In this document: positions 54,301 to 63,725 of the stretch, piece after piece
Layout: each line of letters begins with the position of its first letter
Numbering within the stretch: position 1 is the first letter of the stretch
NCBI RefSeq assembly: GCF_009674675.1
Contig: NZ_WKJC01000001.1
Coordinates: 372,001-436,000, forward strand
Length of the DNA stretch: 64,000 nt
Direction of reading: 5' to 3'
Source: Kangiella sp. HZ709
Lineage (GTDB): Bacteria; Pseudomonadota; Gammaproteobacteria; Enterobacterales; Kangiellaceae
Made by a program: the position numbers and the translations under genes
Notes under the pieces: generated by a model
What the model was told of the DNA's origin: nothing
Databases searched by the model: none
Seen by the model: only the letters and a program-made list of their open reading frames with translations

Positions 54301-55224
54301 CTAGGAAAGTTCCTCAAAAGAATCCAATTTCGATAATTGCTTAGAATTTAAACTGCGATCTATTCGCTTAGCTAACCCTGATAAGACATTACCTGGACCG
54401 CATTCGTAAAGATTCTCGATATTACTTTCAGCTAGCTTTTGCACTGTTTCAGTCCAACGAACTGGTGAATAAAGCTGGCGTACCAGTGCTGATTTAATAC
54501 CGTTAGATTCAGACTCTACCGCCACATCAACATTATTAATTACAGCAAATTTAGGCGCATTAAATTCAATCGATTCCAGCATCTCAGACAATTTGTCTGC
54601 TGCCGGTTTCATTAACGCACAATGTGAAGGTACGCTTACTGGAAGCGGCAGCGCTCGCTTAGCACCAGCTTCTTTACAAGCTTCCATTGCACGCTCTACC
54701 GCTGTAGCGGAACCAGCGATGACAACTTGCCCTGGCGAATTATAGTTAACTGCTTCTACCACTTCACCTTGCGCAGAACTAATGCAAGCCTGTCGAGTTT
54801 CTTCATCTCCTAAGCCGATAATCGCAGCCATTTTACCAGTACCTGAAGGAACTGCTTGCTGCATAAATTGACCACGAGCTTCTACCAGTTTTACAGCATC
54901 TTGCAACGATATAACTTCTGCCGCGACTAAGGCACTATATTCACCCAAACTATGACCTGCTAAATACTCAGGCTGTGGTTTATCTTGCTGCTTCCATAAA
55001 CGCCACAAAGCAATTGATGCGGTTAACAGAGCTGGCTGGGTGAATTCAGTCTGACTCAACTTACCCTCTTCATCTTTTTGTACTAACTCCCAAAGATCAT
55101 AAGCCAAAGCTTCACTTGCTTCAGCAAAAGTTTCTTCAATAACCGAAAATTCCTCAGCAATATCTGCCAACATACCTACGGTTTGAGATCCCTGACCAGG
55201 AAATATAAATGCACTTTTATTCAT
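54301..55224 (-). CDS. fabD: Malonyl-CoA-ACP transacylase
   Basis: 307 residues. The nucleophile Ser is in LAGHSLGEYSALVAA (about 92), the partner His in SVPSHCALMKPAA (about 200), and the N-terminal FPGQGSQTVGM and Gln in the oxyanion position are standard. It transfers malonyl from CoA to ACP. Second gene of the fabH-fabD pair; ends at its own terminator before fabG. Confidence 0.97.
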   Translation of the reverse strand: MNKSAFIFPGQGSQTVGMLADIAEEFSVIEETFAEASEALAYDLWELVQKDEEGKLSQTEFTQPALLTASIALWRLWKQQDKPQPEYLAGHSLGEYSALVAAEVISLQDAVKLVEARGQFMQQAVPSGTGKMAAIIGLGDEETRQACISSAQGEVVEAVNYNSPGQVVIAGSATAVERAMEACKEAGAKRALPLPVSVPSHCALMKPAADKLSEMLESIEFNAPKFAVINNVDVAVESESNGIKSALVRQLYSPVRWTETVQKLAESNIENLYECGPGNVLSGLAKRIDRSLNSKQLSKLDSFEELS

Positions 55225-55302
55225 AATTTAATTTTAAATTTATTTTTAAATATTTATGCCATGCGTAAATAGCAAAGCACTCATGACAATTTAACTCTTA
55301 AT

Positions 55303-56265
55303 TTAATATCGAATTAGAGCGGAGCCCCAAGTAAAGCCACCGCCAAAACTCTCCAACAAACATAAATCGCCACGTTTAACGCGGCCATCCTTAATCGCTT
55401 GATCCATAGCAAGTGGAATCGATGCGCTGGAAGTATTGCCATGCTGATCGACTGCAACAATAACTTTATCCATTCCGGCGCCTAATTTTTTTGCGGTAGC
55501 TTGAATAATTCTTATATTGGCTTGATGCGGAATTAACCAATCAATATCTTCTTTCTCAAGATTATTAGCGGCTAGTGTTTCATCCACGATCGCACTTAAT
55601 GTTTTAACTGCTACTTTAAATACTTCATTACCACGCATAACAATTTGTGGTTCAGGATAGTCCCCTAATTGACCACGAATGCCATTGTTACCAAATAGTA
55701 AGTCGCCATAAGAACCATCAGAATGAATATGAGTTGATAAGATCCCTGGCTCATCGCTAGCGGTTAATACCGCAGCGCCAGCACCATCACCAAAAATCAC
55801 ACAGGTACTTCTGTCTTCCCAATTCATTAGACGTGATAAAACTTCTGTACCCACGACTAAAATATTTTTAGCAAAGCCTGTTTTAATATATTGATCAGCA
55901 ATACTTAGACCAAATATAAAACCAGGACAAGCTGCCGTCACATCAAATGCAGGGGCGCCATTAGCGCCAATAGCATCACCAATATAACAAGCAGTTCCTG
56001 GGAACATTTTATCTGGAGTAGCCGTTCCAACAATAATCATATCAATGTCTGAACCAATAACACCTGCATCAGCCATTGCCCTTTTAGCAGCTTCAATGCC
56101 TAAATCAGAAGCATTTTGGTCATCGGCTACGATATGGCGCTTTTTAATACCAGTCCTTTCTGTGATCCATTGATCCGTCGTATCAACAATTTTTTCTAAG
56201 TCTTCATTCGTTAAGACTTTTTCCGGAAGGTAGCTTCCTAAACCTAATATTTTTGAATTCTTCAC
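55303..56265 (-). CDS. fabH: Beta-ketoacyl-ACP synthase III
   Basis: About 320 residues from the GTG at 56265 ([15 protein letters not shown]), which has AGG upstream and gives the family's usual length. A GTG at 56301 overlapping plsX by 8 bp would add 12 residues and is an alternative. The catalytic Cys is in [12 protein letters not shown], His in [12 protein letters not shown] and Asn in [13 protein letters not shown]. It starts fatty acid synthesis by condensing acetyl-CoA with malonyl-ACP. It lies directly downstream of plsX. Confidence 0.95.
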   Translation of the reverse strand: MKNSKILGLGSYLPEKVLTNEDLEKIVDTTDQWITERTGIKKRHIVADDQNASDLGIEAAKRAMADAGVIGSDIDMIIVGTATPDKMFPGTACYIGDAIGANGAPAFDVTAACPGFIFGLSIADQYIKTGFAKNILVVGTEVLSRLMNWEDRSTCVIFGDGAGAAVLTASDEPGILSTHIHSDGSYGDLLFGNNGIRGQLGDYPEPQIVMRGNEVFKVAVKTLSAIVDETLAANNLEKEDIDWLIPHQANIRIIQATAKKLGAGMDKVIVAVDQHGNTSSASIPLAMDQAIKDGRVKRGDLCLLESFGGGFTWGSALIRY

Positions 56266-56293
56266 TTTGATACCTAAATTATTAGCACTTGCT

Positions 56294-57373
56294 TTATTCA
56301 CTTGTTTCTTGTGCGTTTAACAGATCCGAAATTTTATTTTGAATCTTTTGTGGAACCTGTCGTTCAATCTCAATAATGGCTTTATTGATAGCCGCCAAAG
56401 TGGCTTTCTCATCAGCCGAACCATGACTTTTAATCACAATTTCGCGTAATCCTAACAGACTTGCACCATTATACTGGTCGGGGTTGATACGCTTTTTAAA
56501 AGCATTTAATACCGGTTTAACCATTAGAGCCGCCAGTTTATTTTTCCAGCTTGAATCAAACTCTGCTTTTAATCGATCATACAGGAATCGTGTAATCCCT
56601 TCACTGGCTTTCAAAACGTTATTGCCCGTAAAACCATCGCATACAATGACATCCACATCGCCGTTAAATATCTGATTAGCTTCGATATAACCGCAATAAT
56701 TGAGATCTGCCTGTTGCTGTAATAAACCAGCTGCCAACTTGATGCTATCACGTCCTTTTATTGCCTCTTCACCAATATTCAGCAAAGCCACTTTCGGCTT
56801 AGTCACTTGTTCGCTAATAGCTTCAGCTAGTACTGAGCCCATAACGCCAAATGTAGCTAACTGCTCACTTGTGGCTTCAATATTAGCGCCTAGATCAAGC
56901 ATATGGGTTTCTGTTCCCTGACGATTAGGCAGCTCAGCGACTATCGCAGGCCGCTCAACTCCTGACAAGGTGCCAAGCAAAAGAGTGGCCAAAGCCATTA
57001 AAGCGCCAGTATTGCCAGCGCTAACACAGGCTTGCGCTTGGCCATCTTTAACCAGTTCAATCGCTTTACGCAATGAAGAGTCGGCTTTGGAGCGGATGGC
57101 ACGGCTTGGTTTTTCGTCCATAGCAATAACTTCACGAGTATCTTGCAAGTGAATACGCTCATGAAAACCAGGATGTTTTTTGATTAGAGGGCTAATTTCT
57201 TCTTCTTTACCCACTAAAAAGAGGTGTAAATCAGAATGGTTAGCTAAGGCTTTTAAAGCCGCAGGAATAATAACTGAGGGGCCGAAATCGCCCCCCATAC
57301 AATCTATTGCCAACGTTTTATTATTAGCAATAGACTTATTTTCTTTTTGAGTCTGACTGAATGATTGATTCAT
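56294..57373 (-). CDS. plsX: Phosphate acyltransferase PlsX
   Basis: 359 residues. [20 protein letters not shown] near the N-terminus and FVGNTGAL-type text ([16 protein letters not shown]), [18 protein letters not shown] and [16 protein letters not shown] are signature segments. It makes acyl-phosphate from acyl-ACP for phospholipid synthesis. The first 17 residues are a low-complexity extension before the usual start of the domain. It lies between rpmF and fabH, the conserved order. Confidence 0.96.
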   Translation of the reverse strand: MNQSFSQTQKENKSIANNKTLAIDCMGGDFGPSVIIPAALKALANHSDLHLFLVGKEEEISPLIKKHPGFHERIHLQDTREVIAMDEKPSRAIRSKADSSLRKAIELVKDGQAQACVSAGNTGALMALATLLLGTLSGVERPAIVAELPNRQGTETHMLDLGANIEATSEQLATFGVMGSVLAEAISEQVTKPKVALLNIGEEAIKGRDSIKLAAGLLQQQADLNYCGYIEANQIFNGDVDVIVCDGFTGNNVLKASEGITRFLYDRLKAEFDSSWKNKLAALMVKPVLNAFKKRINPDQYNGASLLGLREIVIKSHGSADEKATLAAINKAIIEIERQVPQKIQNKISDLLNAQETSE

Positions 57374-57462
57374 GCAGTCTAGTATAGTAAATCAGTAGCT
57401 TATATACCAATCTTATTAAACTGGTTTAAGCTTTTCTCGCTCAAAAACTGACGAGAACTGAA

Positions 57463-57627
57463 TTAAACTACTTTACGACCTTTATAGAAACCATCTTTAG
57501 TCACGTGGTGACGACGATGTACTTCACCAGTTTCGCTTTCTACTGATAAAGTTTCCGCAGTCAATGAATCGTGTGAACGACGTTGACCACGACGTGAACG
57601 AGTTACTTTACTCTTTTGAACAGCCAT
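57463..57627 (-). CDS. rpmF: 50S ribosomal protein L32
   Basis: 54 residues, found by direct reading of the minus strand. It begins [20 protein letters not shown] and ends GFYKGRKVV, the L32 pattern with a very basic N-terminus. The zinc-binding Cys residues of some L32 proteins are absent, and [10 protein letters not shown] takes that place, as in E. coli L32. AGGAGACTGAA precedes the start. It is cotranscribed with yceD (21-bp gap) and followed by plsX. Confidence 0.95.
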   Translation of the reverse strand: MAVQKSKVTRSRRGQRRSHDSLTAETLSVESETGEVHRRHHVTKDGFYKGRKVV

Positions 57628-57648
57628 TTCAGTCTCCTGATATATAAT

Positions 57649-58170
57649 CTAAATCTTTAAATTTTTTAACGCTGCGAAAGGATTTTCTTTCTCAGCCTCT
57701 TCATCTGTTAATTCTGGAAGCTCACCTACTTCGTATACTTCCAACGCTTCGCACTCACCAAATAATGGTATCAGTGGAAGCGATAAAATCAGCTCATCTT
57801 CAACCGCTGACTTTATATCTAATCCATCTTCCTCAGTTAATACAGCCTCACCATCTTCTGGCACTGACTTCATTTGCTCCTCATTATAACAAGGATACAA
57901 AATTCGAACATGCTCCATCTTATGGATAAATGGCTCTGTACAACCTTGGCAAACCAACTCTACTTCTCCTGAAACCTCAAGCTTCAGCATTCTTCTGCCT
58001 GTATCATAGTCTTTTAGACCATTGATTTTACAAGCAATTTCTCCCTTGTCAGAGTGTAACTCCAAACAAAGTCTATCGAAATATGCTGTCGCGAAGATCC
58101 CATCAATAAGCTTGCCAACTTCGGCAAATTTAAAAGGATCGATCCGCTCAGGAAAGCTACGAGTCGCCAT
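57649..58170 (-). CDS. yceD: YceD family protein (DUF177), 23S rRNA accumulation protein
   Basis: 173 residues from the ATG at 58170 (MATRSFPERIDPFKFAE), the family's normal beginning; the frame stays open 28 codons further but that part is not conserved in my memory of the family. LVCQGCTEPFIHKME near the middle holds the conserved Cys pair, and the acidic C-terminus ends in ENPFAALKNLKI. In E. coli the protein affects 23S rRNA. Always beside rpmF, as here. Confidence 0.92.
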   Translation of the reverse strand: MATRSFPERIDPFKFAEVGKLIDGIFATAYFDRLCLELHSDKGEIACKINGLKDYDTGRRMLKLEVSGEVELVCQGCTEPFIHKMEHVRILYPCYNEEQMKSVPEDGEAVLTEEDGLDIKSAVEDELILSLPLIPLFGECEALEVYEVGELPELTDEEAEKENPFAALKNLKI

Positions 58171-58330
58171 AGGCGCGCAATGATACCCATATCTTGTGTC
58201 TGAGTCAAAAGAAATGCCACTAAAAACCACTATTTTTCTAGGGTTTAGCATCATTTTCTTGCTTTCTAAAGATTTTCACTCAAAAATGAGTCAATTTTAT
58301 AAAAAACTCATCTTTGAAAGTCATTTATCA

Positions 58331-58918
58331 ATGAAAAAATATAATAAAATCATCCTGGCCTCCTCCTCTGTCTATCGAAAAGAATTGCTCAGTAGAATTC
58401 TTGATAATTTCGACTGTCTATCTCCTGATATAGATGAAACCCCTTTCCCTGATGAAGAACCTATTGAGCATGTAGCTCGTCTGGCGCAACAAAAAGCATT
58501 AGCCATTGCAGTCAAATATCCACAATCTATCATCATTGGTTCAGATCAGATTTGTGTATTGGATGGAAAAATCATGGGCAAACCAGGCAATCAAACCAAT
58601 GCAATCGAACAACTCACTAGCTGTTCTGGTAAAAGCGTCTATTTTTATACCTCGGTTTGCGTCACTAATGGAATCAGCGAGCCCAATGATATTAGTGTAG
58701 TCACAACTAAGGTCACATTTAAAGAATTAACCCAGCAACAAATCAAAAACTATATCGAACGTGAGAATCCAATTGATTGTGCGGGATCTTTTAAATGCGA
58801 AGGTCTAGGAATCCTGTTGTTTGAAGCTATTGAATCTAAAGATCCAACTGCTTTGATTGGCCTGCCGTTAATTGAAACAGCTAAATCTCTAGCTAAATAT
58901 AGAGTTGTTCCTCTTTAA
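58331..58918 (+). CDS. Maf-like nucleoside triphosphate pyrophosphatase (YceF type)
   Basis: 195 residues from the ATG at 58331; the longer open frame from 58196 overlaps yceD and is not conserved. IILASSSVYRKELLSRI at the N-terminus, SDQICVLDGKIMGKP, and DCAGSFKCEGLGILLFEAIE match the YceF branch (7-methyl-GTP pyrophosphatase). Divergent from yceD, the common gammaproteobacterial layout. Cytoplasmic. Confidence 0.92.
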   Translation: MKKYNKIILASSSVYRKELLSRILDNFDCLSPDIDETPFPDEEPIEHVARLAQQKALAIAVKYPQSIIIGSDQICVLDGKIMGKPGNQTNAIEQLTSCSGKSVYFYTSVCVTNGISEPNDISVVTTKVTFKELTQQQIKNYIERENPIDCAGSFKCEGLGILLFEAIESKDPTALIGLPLIETAKSLAKYRVVPL

Positions 58919-58945
58919 CTGCATTATCGCAGCCTTATAAAAGTA

Positions 58946-60001
58946 TTATTTAAGGTTAACAATTTGCGTTAGCGGATAGCTTAGGTATCGCTGATAGAGT
59001 TGCTCAATGGTTTCCTTGTTGGGGTCAATCCCTTTTTCAGCCAAGAACTGAGGGTTGTAAAGCTTCGAGTAAGAACGCTCGCCACCATCACAGGCAAAGG
59101 TCACGATAGTACTATTGGATTGACCATTTCTTTCGGTTTGAGCAGCCACAAATAATGCTCCAGCCAAATTCAAAGCTGAACTACTACCAAGCACAATCCC
59201 ATCCTTATCCCGTACAGAACGAGAAATAGTCACTAAATCCTGGTCAGGCAAAGTTATAGCCTTATTAATTTTGGCAAGTCTAAAATTTTCTACCGTACGC
59301 ATAATACCAATGCCTTCAGTAAAAGAACTGCCGCTAGCTTTATAATCTCCATCTTTTAAATAACTATAAATACCCGAACCGTCAGGATCGACCAGCCAAG
59401 TTTTAACGTCTGAGTTTTGCTCTTGCAAATAGCTTGAGCAACCGGCGATAGTACCGCCCGTTCCGCAGACCGAAACTAAAGCATCTATCTTACCATCCGT
59501 TTGCTGCCAAATTTCTGGCCCTGTGGTTTCATAATGCGCTTTATAATTACTAGTATTTTCAAATTGGTTGGCCCACCAATAATCATCATTTTCTTCAGCA
59601 AGCCGTCTCGCGGTATGATAAAAATGATTCGGATCGGCGAAAGGACAAGGTTCGACTAAGTGTAGCTTAGAACCATGTAAAGCAATCATTCGCTCTTTCT
59701 CGATGGTTTGCCCTTTTGGCATGACCGTTAACATTTCAAAACCAAGAGCCTTTGCTACCAGCGCCAAACCGATACCTGTGTTGCCAGCGGTTCCTTCAAC
59801 AATAGTCATTCCCGGTTTTAATTGACCTGAATCAATAGCATCTAAAACCATTTGCAAAGCAGCTCTATCTTTTATTGAGCCGCCAGGATTTTGGTATTCA
59901 CATTTCAAAAGAATAGTTGAACCACTTAATCGACTAAGTGATGGTACCTTGACGAGACTGGTATTCCCTATTGTCTCTGCAATGCTATTTTTTATACTCA
60001 T
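58946..60001 (-). CDS. Cysteine synthase family PLP enzyme
   Basis: 351 residues. The PLP Lys lies in NPGGSIKDRAALQM (about 44), with the substrate loop EGTAGNTGIGLA and phosphate-binding GTGGTIAG. The C-terminal part (FACDGGERSYSKLYN, LYQRYLSYPL) is longer than CysK/CysM and fits the eukaryote-like cysteine synthase subgroup. It should convert O-acetylserine and sulfide to cysteine or a beta-substituted alanine. No CBS domain. It ends opposite the maf gene (convergent) with a 27-bp gap. Confidence 0.88.
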   Translation of the reverse strand: MSIKNSIAETIGNTSLVKVPSLSRLSGSTILLKCEYQNPGGSIKDRAALQMVLDAIDSGQLKPGMTIVEGTAGNTGIGLALVAKALGFEMLTVMPKGQTIEKERMIALHGSKLHLVEPCPFADPNHFYHTARRLAEENDDYWWANQFENTSNYKAHYETTGPEIWQQTDGKIDALVSVCGTGGTIAGCSSYLQEQNSDVKTWLVDPDGSGIYSYLKDGDYKASGSSFTEGIGIMRTVENFRLAKINKAITLPDQDLVTISRSVRDKDGIVLGSSSALNLAGALFVAAQTERNGQSNSTIVTFACDGGERSYSKLYNPQFLAEKGIDPNKETIEQLYQRYLSYPLTQIVNLK

Positions 60002-60004
60002 AAT

Positions 60005-60718
60005 TTAACCTGCTGCAACCGAATAATATCCCACATAAATACCCATCAAGAAAACTGTAATTAGTAAGTAAATCAAATTAAATATGATGAATGCTGAGAA
60101 GTACAAAATCTTAAATGCAGGGCCCCTGCTTTCAAAACACTTTAAAGTAGCCCAAAAGAAATAAATGATATTGATTATGAAAATCAAAAACTGAAGATTC
60201 GTATAAAAGTCTATTGAGAATAAAACGCCTATATAAGAAAGAAGATTCAACATAATCATTTGACCAGAAATATAAGCATTAAGAATAAGGTGTTTCAAGT
60301 AAGTTTGCTTATCCGATTTAAACATTAAGAAAGTAAATGCAGCGGTTAGCGGCAAAAATACAATGGTTATATAGGCCAAATAACGATTAAATGATGTCAC
60401 CATGGCCGTTACAGCCTCTTGACTGATAGATACCTTTTGTTGAGCGCTGCTGTTTAGGCCTAGAGCAAACTCTTCTGCAAAACTATTAACAAAATCTTTT
60501 GGGATGACAAACTCCCATAAAAGCGCATACAAAATGCCTGCAATAATGATGTAGCGCACAGGTGGGAAGAAAGCATCTTGTTTATTCCAGTAACTATCAA
60601 CAACAAGCTTTGGGTTTAAAAACATTTGTTTAAAGGTTCCGGGAAAGCCCTTATCTAAATCAAAAATATTGCGTATTGCTTCACCTAAGAAGCTAAATAG
60701 GGATTGTTGTTCTCGCAT
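60005..60718 (-). CDS. DUF3667 family membrane protein
   Basis: 237 residues. FSFLGEAIRNIFDLDKGFPG and PKLVVDSYWNKQDAFFPPVR, then four to five hydrophobic helices, match the DUF3667 C-terminal type without the zinc-finger-like N-terminus. The role is unknown. It lies 3 bp after the cysteine synthase start and 6 bp from the kinase-like gene, so it forms a minus-strand operon with both. Confidence 0.85.
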   Translation of the reverse strand: MREQQSLFSFLGEAIRNIFDLDKGFPGTFKQMFLNPKLVVDSYWNKQDAFFPPVRYIIIAGILYALLWEFVIPKDFVNSFAEEFALGLNSSAQQKVSISQEAVTAMVTSFNRYLAYITIVFLPLTAAFTFLMFKSDKQTYLKHLILNAYISGQMIMLNLLSYIGVLFSIDFYTNLQFLIFIINIIYFFWATLKCFESRGPAFKILYFSAFIIFNLIYLLITVFLMGIYVGYYSVAAG

Positions 60719-60723
60719 AATGT

Positions 60724-61470
60724 TTATATTGCCCTTATTATATTTTTACAGCTGTTAAAGTAGCTTTCACCAAACAGATTATAATGATTTAAATAATGAT
60801 ATAAATTATAAATTGGTTTCTTTTGTCGATATTCATCAGTTCTGGAATATATAGCGTCATAACCATCATAAAAGCTTTGGCTAAAGCCACCAAACATTTC
60901 AGACATTGCAATATCTACTTCTCTATCCGCATAATAAACCGCAGGGTCAATTAGCCAAGCATTCTGCTCATCAAACAAAACATTTCCTGACCATAAATCT
61001 CCATGCACTAAACTTGGATGTATCTTTTTATGGTTCAATAAATTGATTATGGACCGTTTTTTTGAATCAAGAGTATTCCAAAAACTTTCTTGAGTTGGCT
61101 TATCTTGAATTAAACTCACTTGATATAACAATCGATACTCAAAAAAGAAAGTACCCCAATCTTGCGACAGCAGGTTTTTCTGAAAATTTCGCCCAATATA
61201 GTTGTCAGTTTTGAAACCATAATTCAGCTGTTTTTCGTAATGAAGTTGAGCTAAGCTTTCACCAAAACGAAACCATTGAGCGTTTGTTGGAGTTTGCTGG
61301 TTGATTGTTTCTAAAACTAACTTTTGATTATTTACCTCAATAACTTCGGGTAATTTAATAAAATCATTATCTAAGAGGGCTAATTGCTGATGCAAAACCT
61401 TCAAGCCCTCAGCTTCCCGAATTAACCAATCCTTATGCTCACTATCGTTTGTTTTGATAAATGCTAACAT
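60724..61470 (-). CDS. Fructosamine kinase family protein, N-terminally short
   Basis: 248 residues versus about 285-290 for the family. HPSLVHGDLWSGNVLFDEQ holds the catalytic Asp and ENAWLIDPAVYYADREVDIAM the Mg-binding DP motif; FGESLAQLH and FGFKTDNYIGRN-like text are typical. The protein begins at the strand that carries the ATP-binding Lys (LAFIKTN), so the glycine-rich GGDIN loop and first strand are missing. GAGGG 9 bases upstream makes the ATG believable, and a stop lies in frame just before it. Either a truncated gene or a divergent variant. Confidence 0.8.
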   Translation of the reverse strand: MLAFIKTNDSEHKDWLIREAEGLKVLHQQLALLDNDFIKLPEVIEVNNQKLVLETINQQTPTNAQWFRFGESLAQLHYEKQLNYGFKTDNYIGRNFQKNLLSQDWGTFFFEYRLLYQVSLIQDKPTQESFWNTLDSKKRSIINLLNHKKIHPSLVHGDLWSGNVLFDEQNAWLIDPAVYYADREVDIAMSEMFGGFSQSFYDGYDAIYSRTDEYRQKKPIYNLYHYLNHYNLFGESYFNSCKNIIRAI

Positions 61471-61606
61471 GCCAGGAACCCTCTATCTTTCAATAAGTTA
61501 TAAAGCATAATTAAAAAGATTGCTAGAAATGAAATTTGTGATAAATTTGCAGCTTGAACCTAAGATTTTGTGCGTTTTTTGCACACTCGATTTCCTGGAA
61601 ATTTGC

Positions 61607-62521
61607 ATGAAAATAGGCATTTTATCACGTAACAAAAACCTCTATTCTACACGCCGATTAGTTGAAGCTGCAGAAGCCCGCGGTCATGAAACACATGTAG
61701 TTGATGTTTTAAAGTGTTACATGAACGTTACCTCTAACCGCCCGACCGTTCACACTAAGGTAGATGACGAGGATCTTGTTTTAAGGTTTGATGCTGTAAT
61801 TCCAAGAATTGGCGCTTCTATTACCGCATACGGTACCGCGGTTTTAAGACAGTTTGAGGTAGCTGGCGTATACTCTGTCAATGAATCCATAGCAATTACG
61901 CGCTCTAGAGATAAGTTACGTGCACATCAGCTATTGGCAAGAAAAGGCGTCGGTATGCCAATTACCTCATATGCACATTCGGCAGATGCTACCAATGAGC
62001 TCATTAAATCGGTTGGTGGTGCTCCCTTAGTCGTCAAAATCATTGAGTCAACTCACGGGAATGGCGTCGTATTGGCTGAAACCAACAAAGCTGCTGAAGC
62101 TTTAATCAATGCATTTCGCAGTTTAAGTGCGGATTTCTTAGTGCAAGAATTTATCAAAGAAGCCAGTGGTTCAGATATTCGTTGTTTTGTGGTTGGCGAT
62201 AGAGTTATAGCCGCAATGCAGCGAACCGCAGAAGAAGGCGAATTTCGTTCTAACTTACATCGCGGTGGTGAGGCGACTCTGATCAAATTAAAGCCTGAAG
62301 AGAGAGCTTTAGCGGTACGCGCAGCTAAAGTGATGGGCTTAGATGTAGCTGGCGTTGATCTGATACGCTCAGCTCATGGTCCATTGGTGATCGAAGTAAA
62401 CTCTTCGCCAGGTATTGAAGGCATTGAAAAATCAACCGGCAAAGATGTAGCGGATGCCATTATTAAATATATAGAAAAGGATGCTTTAAAAGGCCCAAAC
62501 AAACCTAAGGGTAAAGGTTAA
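61607..62521 (+). CDS. rimK: Ribosomal protein S6 glutamate ligase RimK
   Basis: 304 residues from the ATG at 61607 ([20 protein letters not shown]); the open frame before it is not conserved. ATP-grasp motifs follow: [37 protein letters not shown], and [19 protein letters not shown]. It adds glutamate residues to the C-terminus of S6. The next gene starts at the stop (TAATG), the usual coupling with the retropepsin-like partner. Confidence 0.96.
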   Translation: MKIGILSRNKNLYSTRRLVEAAEARGHETHVVDVLKCYMNVTSNRPTVHTKVDDEDLVLRFDAVIPRIGASITAYGTAVLRQFEVAGVYSVNESIAITRSRDKLRAHQLLARKGVGMPITSYAHSADATNELIKSVGGAPLVVKIIESTHGNGVVLAETNKAAEALINAFRSLSADFLVQEFIKEASGSDIRCFVVGDRVIAAMQRTAEEGEFRSNLHRGGEATLIKLKPEERALAVRAAKVMGLDVAGVDLIRSAHGPLVIEVNSSPGIEGIEKSTGKDVADAIIKYIEKDALKGPNKPKGKG

Positions 62522-62943
62522 TGTTAACTGTTGGTTGGTGTGAACTTGCAACTTTAAGCGAATTGGGTATTTTCAATTTACCTGTGAAGATCGATACCGG
62601 CGCAAAAACCTCAAGTATTCATGCGGTTAATATCGAAACTTTTCAAAAAGAAGAAGAGCTTTGGGTTCGCTTTAATACGACTGACACTTCTGAAGCCATT
62701 AAAGTTATTGAAGCACCTGTTTTTGACCAAAGAGACATCACTAGCTCTAATGGCATTACTGAGACTCGTTTTGTTATAAAAACCTCACTTCAAATGGCCA
62801 ACCAGTCTTGGTCTATAGAGTTGACTCTTGCTGATCGTTCTAAAATGAGATTTAAAATGTTGTTAGGGCGAAAAGCTATGGACAACATCCAAGTAATACC
62901 GTCTAAAAAGTGCTTACTAAAAAACGTAAATATAAATAGATAA
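62521..62943 (+). CDS. Retropepsin-like ATP-dependent zinc protease (DUF785/RimB type)
   Basis: 140 residues. GWCELATLSELGIFNLPVKIDTGAKTSSIHA carries the aspartyl-protease DTGAKTSS motif, and the end LLGRKAMDNI matches the DUF785 family called ATP-dependent zinc protease; in Pseudomonas the rimK locus has a similar partner. It is coupled to rimK by one shared base. The last 27 bp overlap the convergent hemolysin III gene. Confidence 0.9.
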   Translation: MLTVGWCELATLSELGIFNLPVKIDTGAKTSSIHAVNIETFQKEEELWVRFNTTDTSEAIKVIEAPVFDQRDITSSNGITETRFVIKTSLQMANQSWSIELTLADRSKMRFKMLLGRKAMDNIQVIPSKKCLLKNVNINR

Positions 62944-63597
62944 AAAGTGGCAAACCGCCCCGCCTAATACGAATAGGTGCCATATGGCATGATTATAAGG
63001 AATTTTTCCATCAGCAGCATAAAAGATTGTGCCGAAGGTATAACTTAAACCACCTGCTAATAATAACCAAAGACCACCGGCAGGTACCTTCTCTAGCATC
63101 TCAAAGATTGCAATAACGACAATCCAGCCCATCAAAATATAAGCAATTAATGATGCTTTAGGAAACCGATGTTTAAACTTTAACTTAAAGATAATACCGG
63201 CAACGGCCAACAGCCAAATCACTCCAAACAACCACCAGCCCCAAGCGCCATTTAAACTAATTAATAAATATGGCGTATAAGTTCCAGCAATAAGAGTATA
63301 AATCGCGCAATGATCTAAAGTTTTAAATATTTTCTTAACTTTGGCAGAACGAAACGAATGGTATAAGGTTGATGAGGTAAAAAGGATAATTAAACTGATA
63401 CCGTAAACAATACCTGATGCCAGCTTCCAACCATCATCTGCGATCATAATCATCATGGTCAAAGCCGCAACGCCCAAAAAAGCACCAAGCGCGTGACTAA
63501 TAGAGTTAGCTACTTCTTCGCCATGACTATATTGGTAATCATCGTCGTAAATATCAAACGACGGCTCTTCAATATTTTCCGTTATTGTTTCAGTCAT
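62917..63597 (-). CDS. Hemolysin III / PAQR family membrane protein (YqfA-like)
   Basis: 226 residues with seven hydrophobic helices. EEVANSISHALGAFLG, FTSSTLYHSFRS and HCAIYTLIAGTYTPYLL, plus PYNHAIWHLFVLGGAVCHFL near the C-terminus, hold the conserved His and Ser residues of the PAQR fold. The true substrate is unknown despite the name. Convergent with the zinc-protease gene, overlapping 27 bp. Confidence 0.93.
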   Translation of the reverse strand: MTETITENIEEPSFDIYDDDYQYSHGEEVANSISHALGAFLGVAALTMMIMIADDGWKLASGIVYGISLIILFTSSTLYHSFRSAKVKKIFKTLDHCAIYTLIAGTYTPYLLISLNGAWGWWLFGVIWLLAVAGIIFKLKFKHRFPKASLIAYILMGWIVVIAIFEMLEKVPAGGLWLLLAGGLSYTFGTIFYAADGKIPYNHAIWHLFVLGGAVCHFLSIYIYVF

Positions 63598-63725
63598 TGG
63601 TATCAGTGGTGTTTAACAGGAATGGATAGATTCTAGCAACTTATAATAGAAATTACTCTGGTTGTTTTCTATTTTATTAAAATAAATAAGGAAGTGAGAT
63701 AGGTGTATAGCTTTGAATAGAAAGC

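Noticed and set aside
58171-58330. Extended N-termini of yceD (minus) and maf (plus)
   Set aside because: Both open frames run through their shared intergenic region, but family starts (MATRSFPERIDP and KYNKIILASSS) lie at 58170 and 58331.
61520-61606. 29-residue N-terminal extension of RimK
   Set aside because: RimK proteins begin at MKIGILSRN, so the upstream frame is fortuitous.
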